Assembly (NCBI GenBank): GCA_963752225.1
Contig: CAVVXS010000007.1
Span: forward strand, 1,550,001 to 1,614,000
Reading direction: 5' to 3'
Source: JBBROS01 sp963752225
GTDB taxonomy: Bacteria > Pseudomonadota > Alphaproteobacteria > Acetobacterales > Acetobacteraceae
DNA: 64,000 nt
The translations under genes were made by a program, and so were the position numbers. Below, piece after piece: positions 34,152-43,508 of this stretch. Positions within the stretch are counted from its first letter, which is position 1. Every line of letters starts with the position of its first letter. A model generated the notes under the pieces. That model was not told the origin of the DNA, made no database searches, and was given only the letters and a program-made list of their open reading frames with translations.

Positions 34152-35118
34152 GCGCCAACACCGGCGCATGCAGCCAGCACGCGGCCCGGGTCGCCCCGGC
34201 GTCCAGCAAAGGCGGCCGCTCGACCCGGCAGCGGTCGAACACTTTCGGGCAGCGCGGGTTGTAGGGGCATCCGGGAGGGATCGCCGTCAGCCGCGGCATC
34301 GCCCCGTCGATCTGGCGCAACCGGGCCACCCGCGTCTCGAGCGACGGGATGCTGCCCATCAAACCCTCGGTGTAGGGGTGCGCCGGCCGTTGCACCACGT
34401 CGCGCACCGGGCCGATCTCCACCACCCGCCCCGCGTACATCACCGCCACCCGGTCCGCGGTCTCGGCGATCACGCCCATGTCGTGCGTCACCAGCATCAC
34501 CGCCGTCCCGTGATCCCGCGTCAGGCGCTTCAACAGGCCGATGATCTGGGCCTGGATCGACACGTCGAGCGCCGTCGTCGGCTCGTCGGCGATCACCAGC
34601 TTCGGTTCCGCGCACAAGGCAAGCGCGATCACCACCCGCTGTCGCATGCCGCCGGAAAACTCGTGCGGGTAGGCGTCGATCCGGCGCGCGGCGGCCGGGA
34701 TGCCGACCATCTCGAGCCAGCCGATCGCTTGTCGCCGCGCGTCGGCATCCGAGAGCGGGCGGTGCGCCTGCATGGTCTCGGCAAGCTGCCGGCCGACCGT
34801 GTAGAGCGGGTTCAGCGTCGTCAGCGGGTCCTGGAAGATGGCGCCGATCTGCCGCCCGCGGATCTGTCGCATCGCGTCGTCCGGCAAGCCGTCGATGCGC
34901 CGCCCGTCCAGCAGCACCTGGCCGCCCGCAACGCGTCCGGGCGGCTCCAGCAATCCGATGATCGCCGCCCCGGTCAGCGACTTGCCGGCGCCGCTCTCGC
35001 CCACCACGCCCAGCACCTCGCCGGCCGCAATCGACAGCGAGACGCCGTCCAGCGCCCGCAACGTGCCGCGCCGGGTCGGGAACTCGACGCACAGGTCCAC
35101 CACGTCCAGCAAGGCCAA
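34144..35118 (-). CDS. Oligopeptide/dipeptide ABC ATP-binding protein (DppD-like)
   Basis: 324 residues from a TTG start at 35118, about ten bases after AGGAGG. The next ATG is too far downstream, because the VDLCVEFPTRRG strand belongs to the family N-terminus. Walker A GESGAGKS, SGGMRQRVVIALAL, ADEPTTALD and the C-terminal PPGCPYNPRCP are seen. It sits between the DppC-like permease and the DppF-like ATPase. Confidence 0.92.
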   Translation of the reverse strand: MALLDVVDLCVEFPTRRGTLRALDGVSLSIAAGEVLGVVGESGAGKSLTGAAIIGLLEPPGRVAGGQVLLDGRRIDGLPDDAMRQIRGRQIGAIFQDPLTTLNPLYTVGRQLAETMQAHRPLSDADARRQAIGWLEMVGIPAAARRIDAYPHEFSGGMRQRVVIALALCAEPKLVIADEPTTALDVSIQAQIIGLLKRLTRDHGTAVMLVTHDMGVIAETADRVAVMYAGRVVEIGPVRDVVQRPAHPYTEGLMGSIPSLETRVARLRQIDGAMPRLTAIPPGCPYNPRCPKVFDRCRVERPPLLDAGATRAACWLHAPVLAHV

Positions 35119-35132
35119 GGGTTCGTGTCCTC

Positions 35133-36059
35133 CTAACGCAGGCGCGGGTTGAGCGCGTCGCGCAACCAGTCGCCCAGCAGGTTGATCGACAGCACCAGCA
35201 GCACCAGCGCGAGACCGGGAAAGATCGTGATCCACCACTCGCCGCTGAACAGGAAGTCGTTGCCGATCCTGATCAGCGTGCCCACCGACGGCTGCGTCGG
35301 CGGAAGGCCGACCCCCAGGAACGACAGCGTCGCCTCGCTCACGATCGCAAGCCCGAGCGTCAGCGTGCCGATCACCAGCACCGGGCCGAGCACGTTCGGC
35401 AGGATATGGGTCAGCATGATGCGGGGCGACGACAGGCCGATCACCTGGGCGGCCAGCACGTATTCCTTGCCGCGCTCGACCAGCGTCGAGCCGCGGACCG
35501 TGCGTGCAAATTGCGGCCAGTAGGAGATGCCGATAGCGAAGATCAGCACGTAGAGCTCGAGCCGTTCGTGCATCTCGGGCGGCAGCGCCGCGGTCACGAC
35601 GCCATCCACCAGCAGCGCGATCAGGATCGATGGGAAGCTGAGCTGCACGTCGGCGATCCGCATCAGCAGCGCGTCCGCCGCCCCGCCCGCGTAGCCCGCG
35701 AGCAGTCCGACCGCGACCCCCACCACCACCGCAAATACCACCGACAGCACGCCGACGATGACGCTGATGCGCATGCCGTACAGGATGCCCGACAGCACGT
35801 CGCGGCCCTGGTCGTCGGTGCCGAGCAGGTGGGCGGAGGTGCCTTCGCCGACGAACGCCGGCGGCTGCAGGCTGTCCATCAGGCTCAGGCTGGCGAGGTC
35901 GAACGGGTCGTAGGGCGCGATCCAGCGCGAGCACAATGCGCCCAGCAGCAGCAGCACGAGCACCACGGCGGACACCACCGCGACCGGGGAGCGGCGAAAG
36001 CTGTAGGCGACGTCGCTGTCCCAAGCGCGGGCGATCGCGTTCGGCGTCGCCCCGCTCAT
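35133..36059 (-). CDS. Peptide-type ABC permease (DppC-like)
   Basis: 308 residues with an N-terminal membrane segment (PVAVVSAVVLVLLLLGAL), the GTDDQGRDVLSGILYG motif of DppC/OppC and a binding-protein-dependent transport domain with about five further helices. The ATG at 36059 overlaps the DppB-like stop by four bases. It forms the channel with the DppB-like protein. Confidence 0.94.
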   Translation of the reverse strand: MSGATPNAIARAWDSDVAYSFRRSPVAVVSAVVLVLLLLGALCSRWIAPYDPFDLASLSLMDSLQPPAFVGEGTSAHLLGTDDQGRDVLSGILYGMRISVIVGVLSVVFAVVVGVAVGLLAGYAGGAADALLMRIADVQLSFPSILIALLVDGVVTAALPPEMHERLELYVLIFAIGISYWPQFARTVRGSTLVERGKEYVLAAQVIGLSSPRIMLTHILPNVLGPVLVIGTLTLGLAIVSEATLSFLGVGLPPTQPSVGTLIRIGNDFLFSGEWWITIFPGLALVLLVLSINLLGDWLRDALNPRLR

Positions 36060-37039
36060 CGCGCCGCCCCCGCGCGGCCGGTCCGCAGCCTGGGATCGAC
36101 CGCGTAATAGAGCAGGTCCACGACCAAGTTGATCAGCACGAACAGAACCGAGATCAGCATCAGGTAAGCGGCCATCACCGGGATGTCGGCCACCTGCACC
36201 GACTGGACGAACAGCAGGCCCATGCCGGGCCATTGGAACACCGTTTCCGTCACGATAGAGAACGCGATAATGCCGCCGATCTGCAGCCCGGCGATGGTGA
36301 CCACCGGCACCAAGGTGTTTTTCAACGCATGGCCGAAGTTGATCGTCCGCCGCGACAGGCCGCGCGCCCGGGCGAACTTCACGTAATCCGAACGCAGCAC
36401 CTCCAGCATCTCGGCCCGCACCAGGCGCATGATCAGCGTCATCTGGAACAGCCCCAGGGTGATCGACGGCAGCACCAGCGCTTTCAGCCCCGACACGGTC
36501 AGGAACCCGGTCGTCCAGTGGCCGAGGTCCACCACGTCGCCGCGGCCGAAGCTCGGCAGCCAGCCGAGCAGGACGCTGAACACCAGGATCAGCAGGATGC
36601 CGATCAGGAAGGTCGGCAACGACACCCCGACTAGGCTGAAGATCATGAACAGCCGGGCGCTGAACGCGTCGCGGCGGATCCCGGTGTAGACCCCCATCGG
36701 CACGCCGACCGCAAGCGCCAGCAGGGCGGCGGTGCCGGCCAGCTCGAGCGTCGCCGGCAGCCGCTCGGCGATCAGCTCCATCACCGGCCGGGCCAGGCGG
36801 TAGCTGATGCCGAAATGGCCCTGCGCCGCGTTCCACATGAACTTGGCGTATTGCACGAAGAACGGCTGGTCGAGCCCGAGCTGGCGGATCAGCGCCGCCT
36901 TCAACTCCTCGGTGTAGGTGGTGCCGAGCATGATCGTCACCGGGTCGCCGACGAACTTGAACATGGCGAACGCAATCAGCCCGACGATCAGCAGGACCGG
37001 GATCGCTTGCAGGATACGGGAAACGATGAAGGCGATCAT
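36056..37039 (-). CDS. Peptide-type ABC permease (DppB-like)
   Basis: 327 residues with about six membrane segments. The N-terminus IVSRILQAIPVLLIVGLIAF and the EAA-like loop (DYVKFARARGLSRRTI) are typical of DppB/OppB. It heads the transporter genes, 27 bases after the AI-2E-family gene. No periplasmic binding protein is encoded nearby, so that partner must be elsewhere. Confidence 0.94.
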   Translation of the reverse strand: MIAFIVSRILQAIPVLLIVGLIAFAMFKFVGDPVTIMLGTTYTEELKAALIRQLGLDQPFFVQYAKFMWNAAQGHFGISYRLARPVMELIAERLPATLELAGTAALLALAVGVPMGVYTGIRRDAFSARLFMIFSLVGVSLPTFLIGILLILVFSVLLGWLPSFGRGDVVDLGHWTTGFLTVSGLKALVLPSITLGLFQMTLIMRLVRAEMLEVLRSDYVKFARARGLSRRTINFGHALKNTLVPVVTIAGLQIGGIIAFSIVTETVFQWPGMGLLFVQSVQVADIPVMAAYLMLISVLFVLINLVVDLLYYAVDPRLRTGRAGAAR

Positions 37040-37066
37040 GGACCTGTGCTGTGCTGCTGCGGGGAC

Positions 37067-38158
37067 TTAGGACGTGTACGGGTTGGGCACGGGCGGCGGC
37101 GGATCGGCCTCGCTCGAACCCACGGCGAACTCGACCACGAGCGTGAAGCCGACGCCGAGCAGCACCGGCCCGAGGAAGATGCCGAGCAAGCCGAACGCCA
37201 GCGCGCCGCCGAGTACGCCGAGGATCGTCAGCAGGAACGGCAGTTGCGCGCCGCGGGCGATGAAGTAAGGCCGGATCACGTTGTCCGATCCGCTGATGAT
37301 GAACAGGCCGTAGCAGGCCAGGAAGATGCCCCAGCCGCTATGGCCGGCGCTCAGCAGCCACAGCGACGCCGGGATCCAGACCACCGGCGCCCCGATCGGC
37401 AGCACCGACAGCAGGCCGGCGACCAGCCCCAGCAGCAGCGGCCGCGGCACGCCCGCGACGTAGAGGCCGAGCGTGGTGAGCAGGCCCTGCACGATCGCGG
37501 TGCCGAGGATGCCGTAGACCGTGCCCCGCACCGTCGCCCCGGTCACGTCCACCAGCCGCTGCGCGCGGTCGCCGGCGATGCGCCGGGCGATGCGGCGGAG
37601 GTAGACCGTCAACGTGTCGCCGGACGCCCAGAAGAAGAACGCGACCACGATGGCGATGATGAACTGCACCAGGCCGGACGCGACGCCGAGCAGCACCTTG
37701 AGCCCGTTCTCCGCCAGCATGCCGAAATAGGGGCTGAAGAAATTGACCATCACGCTGAGGTCGGCGGCCCATTGATTCCAGTATTCCGCCAGCGTCGGCC
37801 CGGCCAGCGGGACCGCGTGCAACCACGAAGGCGCCCCCGGCAAGCCCGCCGCCAACGCCGCCTCGAACGAGCGGCGCAGGGCGTTGGCGTCGTCCGCCCC
37901 CGCCGGCACCGCCAAGGCGATCGGCAGCACGATCAGCACGGTGGTCAACAGCACCATCACGCCGGCGGCCGCCCGGCTGCCGACCTTGATGTGCGTGCGC
38001 AGCCAGGTGAACAGCGGCCATGTGGTGAAGACCAGGATCGCGCCCCACAGCAGCGCCGACAGGAACGGCAGCAGCACGACCGCGCACCCGAGCGCGAGGC
38101 CGACCAGCAACGCGCCTGCCAGCACCCGCTCGGCGACCCGATCCGTTCCTTTCGTCAT
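37067..38158 (-). CDS. AI-2E family transporter (PerM-like membrane protein)
   Basis: 363 residues with about eight hydrophobic segments and the family blocks PIGAPVVWIPA and GSDNVIRPYFIARG. The family includes an autoinducer-2 exporter and Na+/H+ antiporters, so the substrate cannot be given. It starts at ATG 38158, divergent from hyi, and probably shares a transcript with the ABC transporter genes. Confidence 0.92.
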   Translation of the reverse strand: MTKGTDRVAERVLAGALLVGLALGCAVVLLPFLSALLWGAILVFTTWPLFTWLRTHIKVGSRAAAGVMVLLTTVLIVLPIALAVPAGADDANALRRSFEAALAAGLPGAPSWLHAVPLAGPTLAEYWNQWAADLSVMVNFFSPYFGMLAENGLKVLLGVASGLVQFIIAIVVAFFFWASGDTLTVYLRRIARRIAGDRAQRLVDVTGATVRGTVYGILGTAIVQGLLTTLGLYVAGVPRPLLLGLVAGLLSVLPIGAPVVWIPASLWLLSAGHSGWGIFLACYGLFIISGSDNVIRPYFIARGAQLPFLLTILGVLGGALAFGLLGIFLGPVLLGVGFTLVVEFAVGSSEADPPPPVPNPYTS

Positions 38159-38261
38159 GCGGCGGCGGTAACACCCGGGCCCGCCGCACGCAACCTTGTG
38201 ACGTGCCGCGCGACGTGCGAGTTGGGGGCTTCCTCGCCACCCATCGGGAAGGACCTGACCC

Positions 38262-39041
38262 GTGCCACGCTTGTGCGCCAACCTGTCCATGATGTTCAAC
38301 GAAGTGCCGTTCCTCGACCGCTTCGATGCGGCGCGGCAGGCCGGGTTCGAAGCGGTCGAGTTCCTGTTCCCGTACGAGCACGATGCGGCCACGCTGCGTG
38401 CCCGGCTCGACGCGGCCGGGCTGACGCAGGTGCTGTTCAACGCGCCGCCGGGCGACTGGGCGGCCGGCGAGCGGGGCACGGCGACGCTGCCGGGCCGGCA
38501 GGGGGAGTTCAGGGACGGCATCCTGCGCGCGCTCGACTACGCCGAAGTGCTCGGCAACCGGTTGGTGCATGTCATGGCCGGCATCCCGCCCGGCGACCTG
38601 CGCCCGGGGACGGCGGCTGCGCTGTATGCGGCCAATCTCGCCTGGGCCGCCGAGCAGGCGGCGCCGCGCGGCGTGACGCTGGTGCTCGAGCCGATCAACC
38701 ACCGGGACATGCCGGGCTTCTTCCTGAACACGATGGCGCAAGGCGCGGCCGTGGTCGAAGCACTCGGCCGCGACCGGGTCGGCCTGCAATTCGACGTCTA
38801 CCATTGCCAGGTCACGGAGGGTGACGTGACCAAGCGGATGGCGGCGCTGATGCCGCTGATCGCCCACATGCAGATCGCCGACGTTCCGGCCCGCAACGAA
38901 CCCGGCACCGGCGAGATCGGCTGGCCGTTCGTGTTCGCCGAGATCGACCGCCTGGGCTACGCCGGCTGGGTCGGCTGCGAGTATCGGCCGCGCGGCGACA
39001 CCGTAACGGGCTTGTCGTGGCGTCAGTTCTTTAAGGTTTGA
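38262..39041 (+). CDS. hyi: Hydroxypyruvate isomerase family TIM-barrel protein
   Basis: 259 residues from a GTG start at 38262, with GAAGGA upstream. The N-terminus ANLSMMFNEVPFLDRF and the metal-site segments LVLEPINHRD, QFDVYHCQ and QIADVPARNEPGTGEI match hydroxypyruvate isomerase. It converts hydroxypyruvate and tartronate semialdehyde. A closely related alternative is 2-oxo-tetronate isomerase (OtnI). It could serve glyoxylate recycling after photorespiration-like reactions of RuBisCO. Confidence 0.9.
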   Translation: MPRLCANLSMMFNEVPFLDRFDAARQAGFEAVEFLFPYEHDAATLRARLDAAGLTQVLFNAPPGDWAAGERGTATLPGRQGEFRDGILRALDYAEVLGNRLVHVMAGIPPGDLRPGTAAALYAANLAWAAEQAAPRGVTLVLEPINHRDMPGFFLNTMAQGAAVVEALGRDRVGLQFDVYHCQVTEGDVTKRMAALMPLIAHMQIADVPARNEPGTGEIGWPFVFAEIDRLGYAGWVGCEYRPRGDTVTGLSWRQFFKV

Positions 39042-39091
39042 CGCGAAAGGCGGGCGACCGCGGCTGGCGGGGCGATCAAATTTAGATTTTC

Positions 39092-39103
39092 TTCACGCGT
39101 GAA
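39092..39103. promoter_or_regulatory. Perfect 12-bp palindrome, candidate operator of the XRE regulator
   Basis: TTCACGCGTGAA is a perfect palindrome in an AT-rich gap, 66 bases before the XRE start. A further TCACG follows at about 39108. A -10-like TATAGATAAT lies at about 39131. The arrangement suggests autoregulation by the downstream HTH protein. Confidence 0.45.
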
Positions 39104-39169
39104 TAACTCACGCCCTGAAGAGCAATATTGTATAGATAATTGAACAACGCGTCGTCAATGGAGCACGGA

Positions 39170-40045
39170 ATGCGCTTCGCTGAGATTGGTCAGCAGCTGC
39201 GGGCTTACCGGATGGAGTCCGGCCTACGGGCGGAAGAAATCGCGGCGCGGCTGGGCGTGTCCCGAGCTGCGCTGTATCGCTATGAGAAAGGCGAGGTCAT
39301 CAAGCTCGACACGGTGAAACGCCTGGCAGAACTGCTCAAGGTGTCGCCGTTAAGCTTGCTCGGTATCGGTGTCGAGTATTATGGCCGCTCTGCCGGGTAC
39401 TTCGAGCGTATTCGACAGATTGAGGAAGGTGCGGACCAGATCTTGCAGATCTCTGGTCCGACTTGCTATCTGACAACGTCAGAAGCCTTCGACATGGCGC
39501 TCGAGGAGTCGCTCGCGGAGGTGGTTCGGCTCCCCGAACTCGACCGCGCTGCGGCGCAAGTCACCATTGAACAGGTGCTGATCCTGCTGAAGGCGCGCAA
39601 GCGCGCTTATCTACAACGTAAACCTGGCATTATTGCGCTGATCTCGGCCAAGGCCGTCAGCGACTTCCTCGAGCGGGGCCCGATGCCCAACCTGCCGCTG
39701 CCGGAGAACATGCGGGCGCGCAACCGCACCGTCGCCCGGGCCGAAATGGAGCGGATCGCCGGACAGATGGAAACCGAGCCGATGGGCTTGCAATTCGGCC
39801 TGCTGCGCGCCGCCGAACCGAACAGCGGCTTCATCATCCTGCGCAGCCGCGACCGGGCCACGCTGGCGGTCAACCCATTCGCCGTGGACGGCATGCCGAT
39901 GCAGCAGACCGGCGTCGCCATGATCACCGGCGCCGACGAGGCGGTGACGGCGCATCAACGCGTGGCCGAAGCGCTTTGGCACGATGCGCTGCGTGGTCCG
40001 GTTGCCGCGGCCGCCGTTCGGCAGATGATCGCCGAGCGTAACTGA
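39170..40045 (+). CDS. XRE-family helix-turn-helix transcriptional regulator
   Basis: 291 residues from the ATG at 39170, six bases after GGAG. In-frame TTG 39140 and ATG 39158 are alternatives. A Cro/CI-type HTH lies at about 6-60 (RAEEIAARLGVSRAALYRYEKGE). It is followed by a long effector domain of unknown ligand. The first half of the gene is visibly more AT-rich than the second half, and the change is near 39650. The target genes are not evident. Neighbours on both sides are metabolic. Confidence 0.85.
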   Translation: MRFAEIGQQLRAYRMESGLRAEEIAARLGVSRAALYRYEKGEVIKLDTVKRLAELLKVSPLSLLGIGVEYYGRSAGYFERIRQIEEGADQILQISGPTCYLTTSEAFDMALEESLAEVVRLPELDRAAAQVTIEQVLILLKARKRAYLQRKPGIIALISAKAVSDFLERGPMPNLPLPENMRARNRTVARAEMERIAGQMETEPMGLQFGLLRAAEPNSGFIILRSRDRATLAVNPFAVDGMPMQQTGVAMITGADEAVTAHQRVAEALWHDALRGPVAAAAVRQMIAERN

Positions 40046-40127
40046 CGCGACGAACCGCCAGACTCGGGGCACGGCCCGCTCGGGAACTGCCCTAGGCGGC
40101 GCCGTTGCCCCGCCTTATGGTCCGGCG

Positions 40128-40763
40128 ATGCAGCCGACGCCTCTTCCGTCCCGTGACGGCGTGATCATCGAACAGCAGCGCACCGTGTGGTCGGGCCGAT
40201 TTTCGGTTGACGAAGTCGCGTTCCGGCACCGCCGCTTCGACGGCGCCATGTCCGGCCTGCGCACTTGGGAACTGTTCCGCCGCGGCCGCGCGGCCGCGCT
40301 GCTGCCCTACGATCCCTGGACCGACCAGGTGGTCCTGATCGAGCAATTCCGCTTGCCGGCGCTCGCCGCCGGCGTCGACCCGGTCATGGTCGAGATCCCG
40401 GCCGGGCTGTGCGACGGCGGCGAGGCGCCCGAAACCACGGCCCGCCGCGAAGCCGAGGAGGAGATGGGGCTCGCGGCCGACCTCGTGCTGCCGATGCTCG
40501 ACGTTGTGCTCACGGCGGGCGGCAGCGACGAGCGGTGCGCGATCATGGCCGGCCGGGTCCGCGCGCCGGCGGTGGGGGCGGACGGTATCGTCGGCAGCGC
40601 CGAACTCGCCGCCGAGCAGGAAGATATCAGAGTGCGGGTGCTGTCCGCGACCGAGGCCATCGAGAACGCGGCCGACGGGCGCTACGCCAATTCCGTCACC
40701 GCCTTGGCGCTGCTTTGGCTCGGCGCCCGGCGCGATCGGCTCCGGGCGGAGTGGCTGGCATGA
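40128..40763 (+). CDS. NUDIX hydrolase, ADP-ribose pyrophosphatase type
   Basis: 211 residues with the Nudix box in GEAPETTARREAEEEMGL (about 99-116). The strand pattern (DQVVLIEQFRLPAL, VEIPAGLCDGGE) matches the NudF/ADP-ribose pyrophosphatase group. It cleaves nucleoside diphosphate sugars. Its stop overlaps the AlaX gene by four bases, starting a tightly coupled four-gene run. Confidence 0.9.
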   Translation: MQPTPLPSRDGVIIEQQRTVWSGRFSVDEVAFRHRRFDGAMSGLRTWELFRRGRAAALLPYDPWTDQVVLIEQFRLPALAAGVDPVMVEIPAGLCDGGEAPETTARREAEEEMGLAADLVLPMLDVVLTAGGSDERCAIMAGRVRAPAVGADGIVGSAELAAEQEDIRVRVLSATEAIENAADGRYANSVTALALLWLGARRDRLRAEWLA

Positions 40764-41476
40764 CCGAGCGCCTGTTCCTCGACGACCCGACCCTGCAGCA
40801 GGCCCAGGCGACCGTGGTCTCGGTCGAACCGGACGGCGTCGTGCTCGACCGCTCGCCGTTCTACGCCCGGGCCGGCGGCCAACCCGGCGACTCCGGGCGC
40901 CTCGAGTGGGAGGGCGGGTCGATGCCGGTGGTCGAAGCGCGCAAGGGCGAGGGCGAGGCGATCCTGCACGCCGCCGCGCCCGACGCCGCGCTGCCCCTGC
41001 CCGGCACCGCCGTCGACGCCGTGATCGACTGGGCGCGCCGGCTTGCCCATATGCGGATGCACACCGCGCTCCATTTGTTGTGCAGCCTGCTGCCGGGCGT
41101 CGCGGTGACCGGCGGGCAGATCGGCGCCGACCGCTCCCGCCTCGACGTCGATCTGCCGGCCGCGCCCGACAAGGCCGCACTCGAGGCGGGGTTCGCCGCG
41201 CTCGTTGCCGCCGATCACCCCGTCGTCACTGAGTGGGTCGACGCGAGCGTGCTCGACAGCAACCCGGGCCTGGTGCGGACGCTTTCGGTGCAGCCGCCGC
41301 GCGGCAGCGGCCGGCTGCGCCTGGTGCGGATCGGCAGCGGCGAGACCCCGGTCGACCTGCAGCCCTGCGGCGGCACCCACGTTGCCCGCACCGGGCTGAT
41401 CGGCCGGGTCGTTGTGTTGAAGATCGAGAACAAGGGCCGGCAGAACCGCCGCATCGCGATCGGCTTGGAGGGGTGA
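40760..41476 (+). CDS. AlaX-type alanyl-tRNA editing protein
   Basis: 238 residues homologous to the editing domain of alanyl-tRNA synthetase. It hydrolyses Ser-tRNA(Ala) or Gly-tRNA(Ala). Zinc-site motifs HTALH (about residue 97) and CGGTH (about 206) are intact. The ATG overlaps the nudix stop by four bases, and the stop overlaps the sulfurtransferase start by one. Confidence 0.92.
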   Translation: MTERLFLDDPTLQQAQATVVSVEPDGVVLDRSPFYARAGGQPGDSGRLEWEGGSMPVVEARKGEGEAILHAAAPDAALPLPGTAVDAVIDWARRLAHMRMHTALHLLCSLLPGVAVTGGQIGADRSRLDVDLPAAPDKAALEAGFAALVAADHPVVTEWVDASVLDSNPGLVRTLSVQPPRGSGRLRLVRIGSGETPVDLQPCGGTHVARTGLIGRVVVLKIENKGRQNRRIAIGLEG

Positions 41477-42309
41477 TGGAACCGCTGGTCTCGACCGATT
41501 GGCTGGCCCGCGAACTCGGCGCGACTGACCTCGTCGTGTTCGACGCGACCAAGTACCTGCCGAACGAGCACCGGGACGGCGCCGCGCTGTTTGCCGAGCA
41601 GCACATCCCGGGTGCCCGGTTCTTCGACATCGATGTGGTCGCCGACCCCGACACAACCCTGCCGCACATGGTTCCGAGCTCCGGACGGTTCGAGCGGCTG
41701 ATGGGCGCGCTCGGCGTGTCGAACGCCAGCCGCGTCGTGTTCTACGACCAGAAAGGCATCGCCAGCTCCGCCCGCGGCTGGTGGCTGATGGGCTTGTTCG
41801 GGCACGACGCAGCGGCGGTGCTGGACGGCGGCCTGCCGAAATGGCTCGCCGAGCACCGCCCGGTCCAAGCCGGCGAGCCTGAACCCCCGTCGCCCGCCCG
41901 CTTCACCGCCTCGTTCCGCGCCGGCCGCCTGCGCGGCCTCGGTGACATGATCGCGCCGGATCCCGGCCGGGTCGTGCTGGACGCCCGCCCGGCCGGACGC
42001 TTCACCGGCGCCGCCCCGGAGCCGCGGCCGGGCCTGCCATCCGGCCATATGCCCGGCAGCCGCAACGTCCCGAGCACGTCGCTGCTCAACCCAGACGGCA
42101 CGATGCTGCCGCCCGAGCGGCTGCGGGCGATTTTCGCCGAACAGGGCGCCGACGGCAGCAAACCGGTCGTCACCAGCTGCGGCACCGGCGTCACCGCGAC
42201 CATCCTGACGCTCGGGATGCTGCGCGCCGGGCTGCCGATGGGGGCCGTGTACGACGGGTCCTGGACCGAATGGGCCGGGCGGCCCGACACCGTGAAGGAG
42301 ACCAGCTGA
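41476..42309 (+). CDS. sseA: 3-mercaptopyruvate/thiosulfate sulfurtransferase
   Basis: 277 residues with two rhodanese domains. The active-site loop CGTGVTA (about 235-241) carries the catalytic Cys and matches the mercaptopyruvate type more than the thiosulfate type. It starts on the last base of the AlaX stop and is followed by metC with a one-base overlap. The pairing suggests sulfur amino-acid metabolism. Confidence 0.92.
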   Translation: MEPLVSTDWLARELGATDLVVFDATKYLPNEHRDGAALFAEQHIPGARFFDIDVVADPDTTLPHMVPSSGRFERLMGALGVSNASRVVFYDQKGIASSARGWWLMGLFGHDAAAVLDGGLPKWLAEHRPVQAGEPEPPSPARFTASFRAGRLRGLGDMIAPDPGRVVLDARPAGRFTGAAPEPRPGLPSGHMPGSRNVPSTSLLNPDGTMLPPERLRAIFAEQGADGSKPVVTSCGTGVTATILTLGMLRAGLPMGAVYDGSWTEWAGRPDTVKETS

Positions 42310-43508
42310 TGCCCGACGACCATAGCACACGCCGCGGCCACGGCCTGGCCACCCGGCTGTCGCATGCCGGCCGGGCGGGCACCAAGGTGCGCGGCTTCGT
42401 CAACCCGCCGGTGCATCGCGGCTCGACCATGCTGCACCTCGACATCGCCGACCGGTTGGCCCGCAGCAAGATGCGGCTCGAGCAGGGCCTCGCCTATGGC
42501 ACCCAGGGCAACGCCACCCACCACGCGCTGGAAGACGTCGTCGCCGAAATCGAGGGCGGGACGCGCTGTCAGATCGTCTCGACCGGTCTCGCCGCGGTCA
42601 CGGTGCCGCTGCTGTGCTTTCTGGGCGCCGGCGACCACTGCCTGATGCCCGACAGCGTCTACGGCCCGGCGCGCAGCTTCGCGACCGGCATGCTGCGGCG
42701 GCTCGGCATCGAGACCACGTTCTACGACCCGGCGATCGACGCCGAGGACGTCGGCGCGATGTTCCGGCCCAACACCAAGGTGCTCTATCTCGAGAGCCCT
42801 GGCAGCCACACCTTCGAGGTCCAGGACGTCCCCGGCCTGGCAGCGGTCGCGCACGAGAACGGCGCCAAGGTGCTGATGGACAACACTTGGGGCATCCATT
42901 TCTTCCAGCCGTTCCGCCACGGCGTCGACGTGTCGATGCAGGCGCTGACGAAGTACGTCGTGGGTCATTCGGACGTGCTGCTCGGCAGCATCACCACCAA
43001 CACCCCGGCCGATTGGCAGATCGTGCGCGAAGGCAGCCTGCAGCTTGGCCAATATGCGAGCCCCGACGATTGCTGGCTCGCCTTGCGCGGGGCGCGGACC
43101 ATGGCGGTGCGGCTGGAGCGGCAGATGAAGTCGGGGCTCGAGGTCGCGGCGTGGTTCGCCGGGCGGCCGGAGGTCGCGCAGGTGCTGCATCCGGCGCTGC
43201 CGGGTGCGCCGGGCCACGAGTTGTGGAAGCGGGATTTCACCGGGGCGTGCAGCCTGTTCGGCGTGGTGTTCGAGGCCGACGTCACCGCCGAGGCGACGCA
43301 TCGCATGATCGACAGCCTGCAGCTGTTCGGCATCGGCGCGAGCTGGGGCGGCTATGAAAGCCTGGCGCTGCCGACCACCGGCGCCATCACCCGCACGGCC
43401 GGCTCCGGCCAGTTCGACGGCCCGGCGTGCCGCTTCCACATCGGTCTCGAGGACCCGGCCGACCTGATCGCCGACCTCGAGCAAGCATTCGCGGCCTTGC
43501 GCGACTGA
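42309..43508 (+). CDS. metC: Cystathionine beta-lyase
   Basis: 399-residue PLP enzyme of the Cys/Met metabolism family. The PLP lysine is in QALTKYVVGHSD (about residue 216). The YGTQGNATHHALED segment and LESPGSHTFEVQD are typical of MetC. It converts cystathionine to homocysteine. It is the last gene of the nudix-AlaX-sseA-metC run and abuts the convergent vapC gene with no gap. Confidence 0.92.
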   Translation: MPDDHSTRRGHGLATRLSHAGRAGTKVRGFVNPPVHRGSTMLHLDIADRLARSKMRLEQGLAYGTQGNATHHALEDVVAEIEGGTRCQIVSTGLAAVTVPLLCFLGAGDHCLMPDSVYGPARSFATGMLRRLGIETTFYDPAIDAEDVGAMFRPNTKVLYLESPGSHTFEVQDVPGLAAVAHENGAKVLMDNTWGIHFFQPFRHGVDVSMQALTKYVVGHSDVLLGSITTNTPADWQIVREGSLQLGQYASPDDCWLALRGARTMAVRLERQMKSGLEVAAWFAGRPEVAQVLHPALPGAPGHELWKRDFTGACSLFGVVFEADVTAEATHRMIDSLQLFGIGASWGGYESLALPTTGAITRTAGSGQFDGPACRFHIGLEDPADLIADLEQAFAALRD

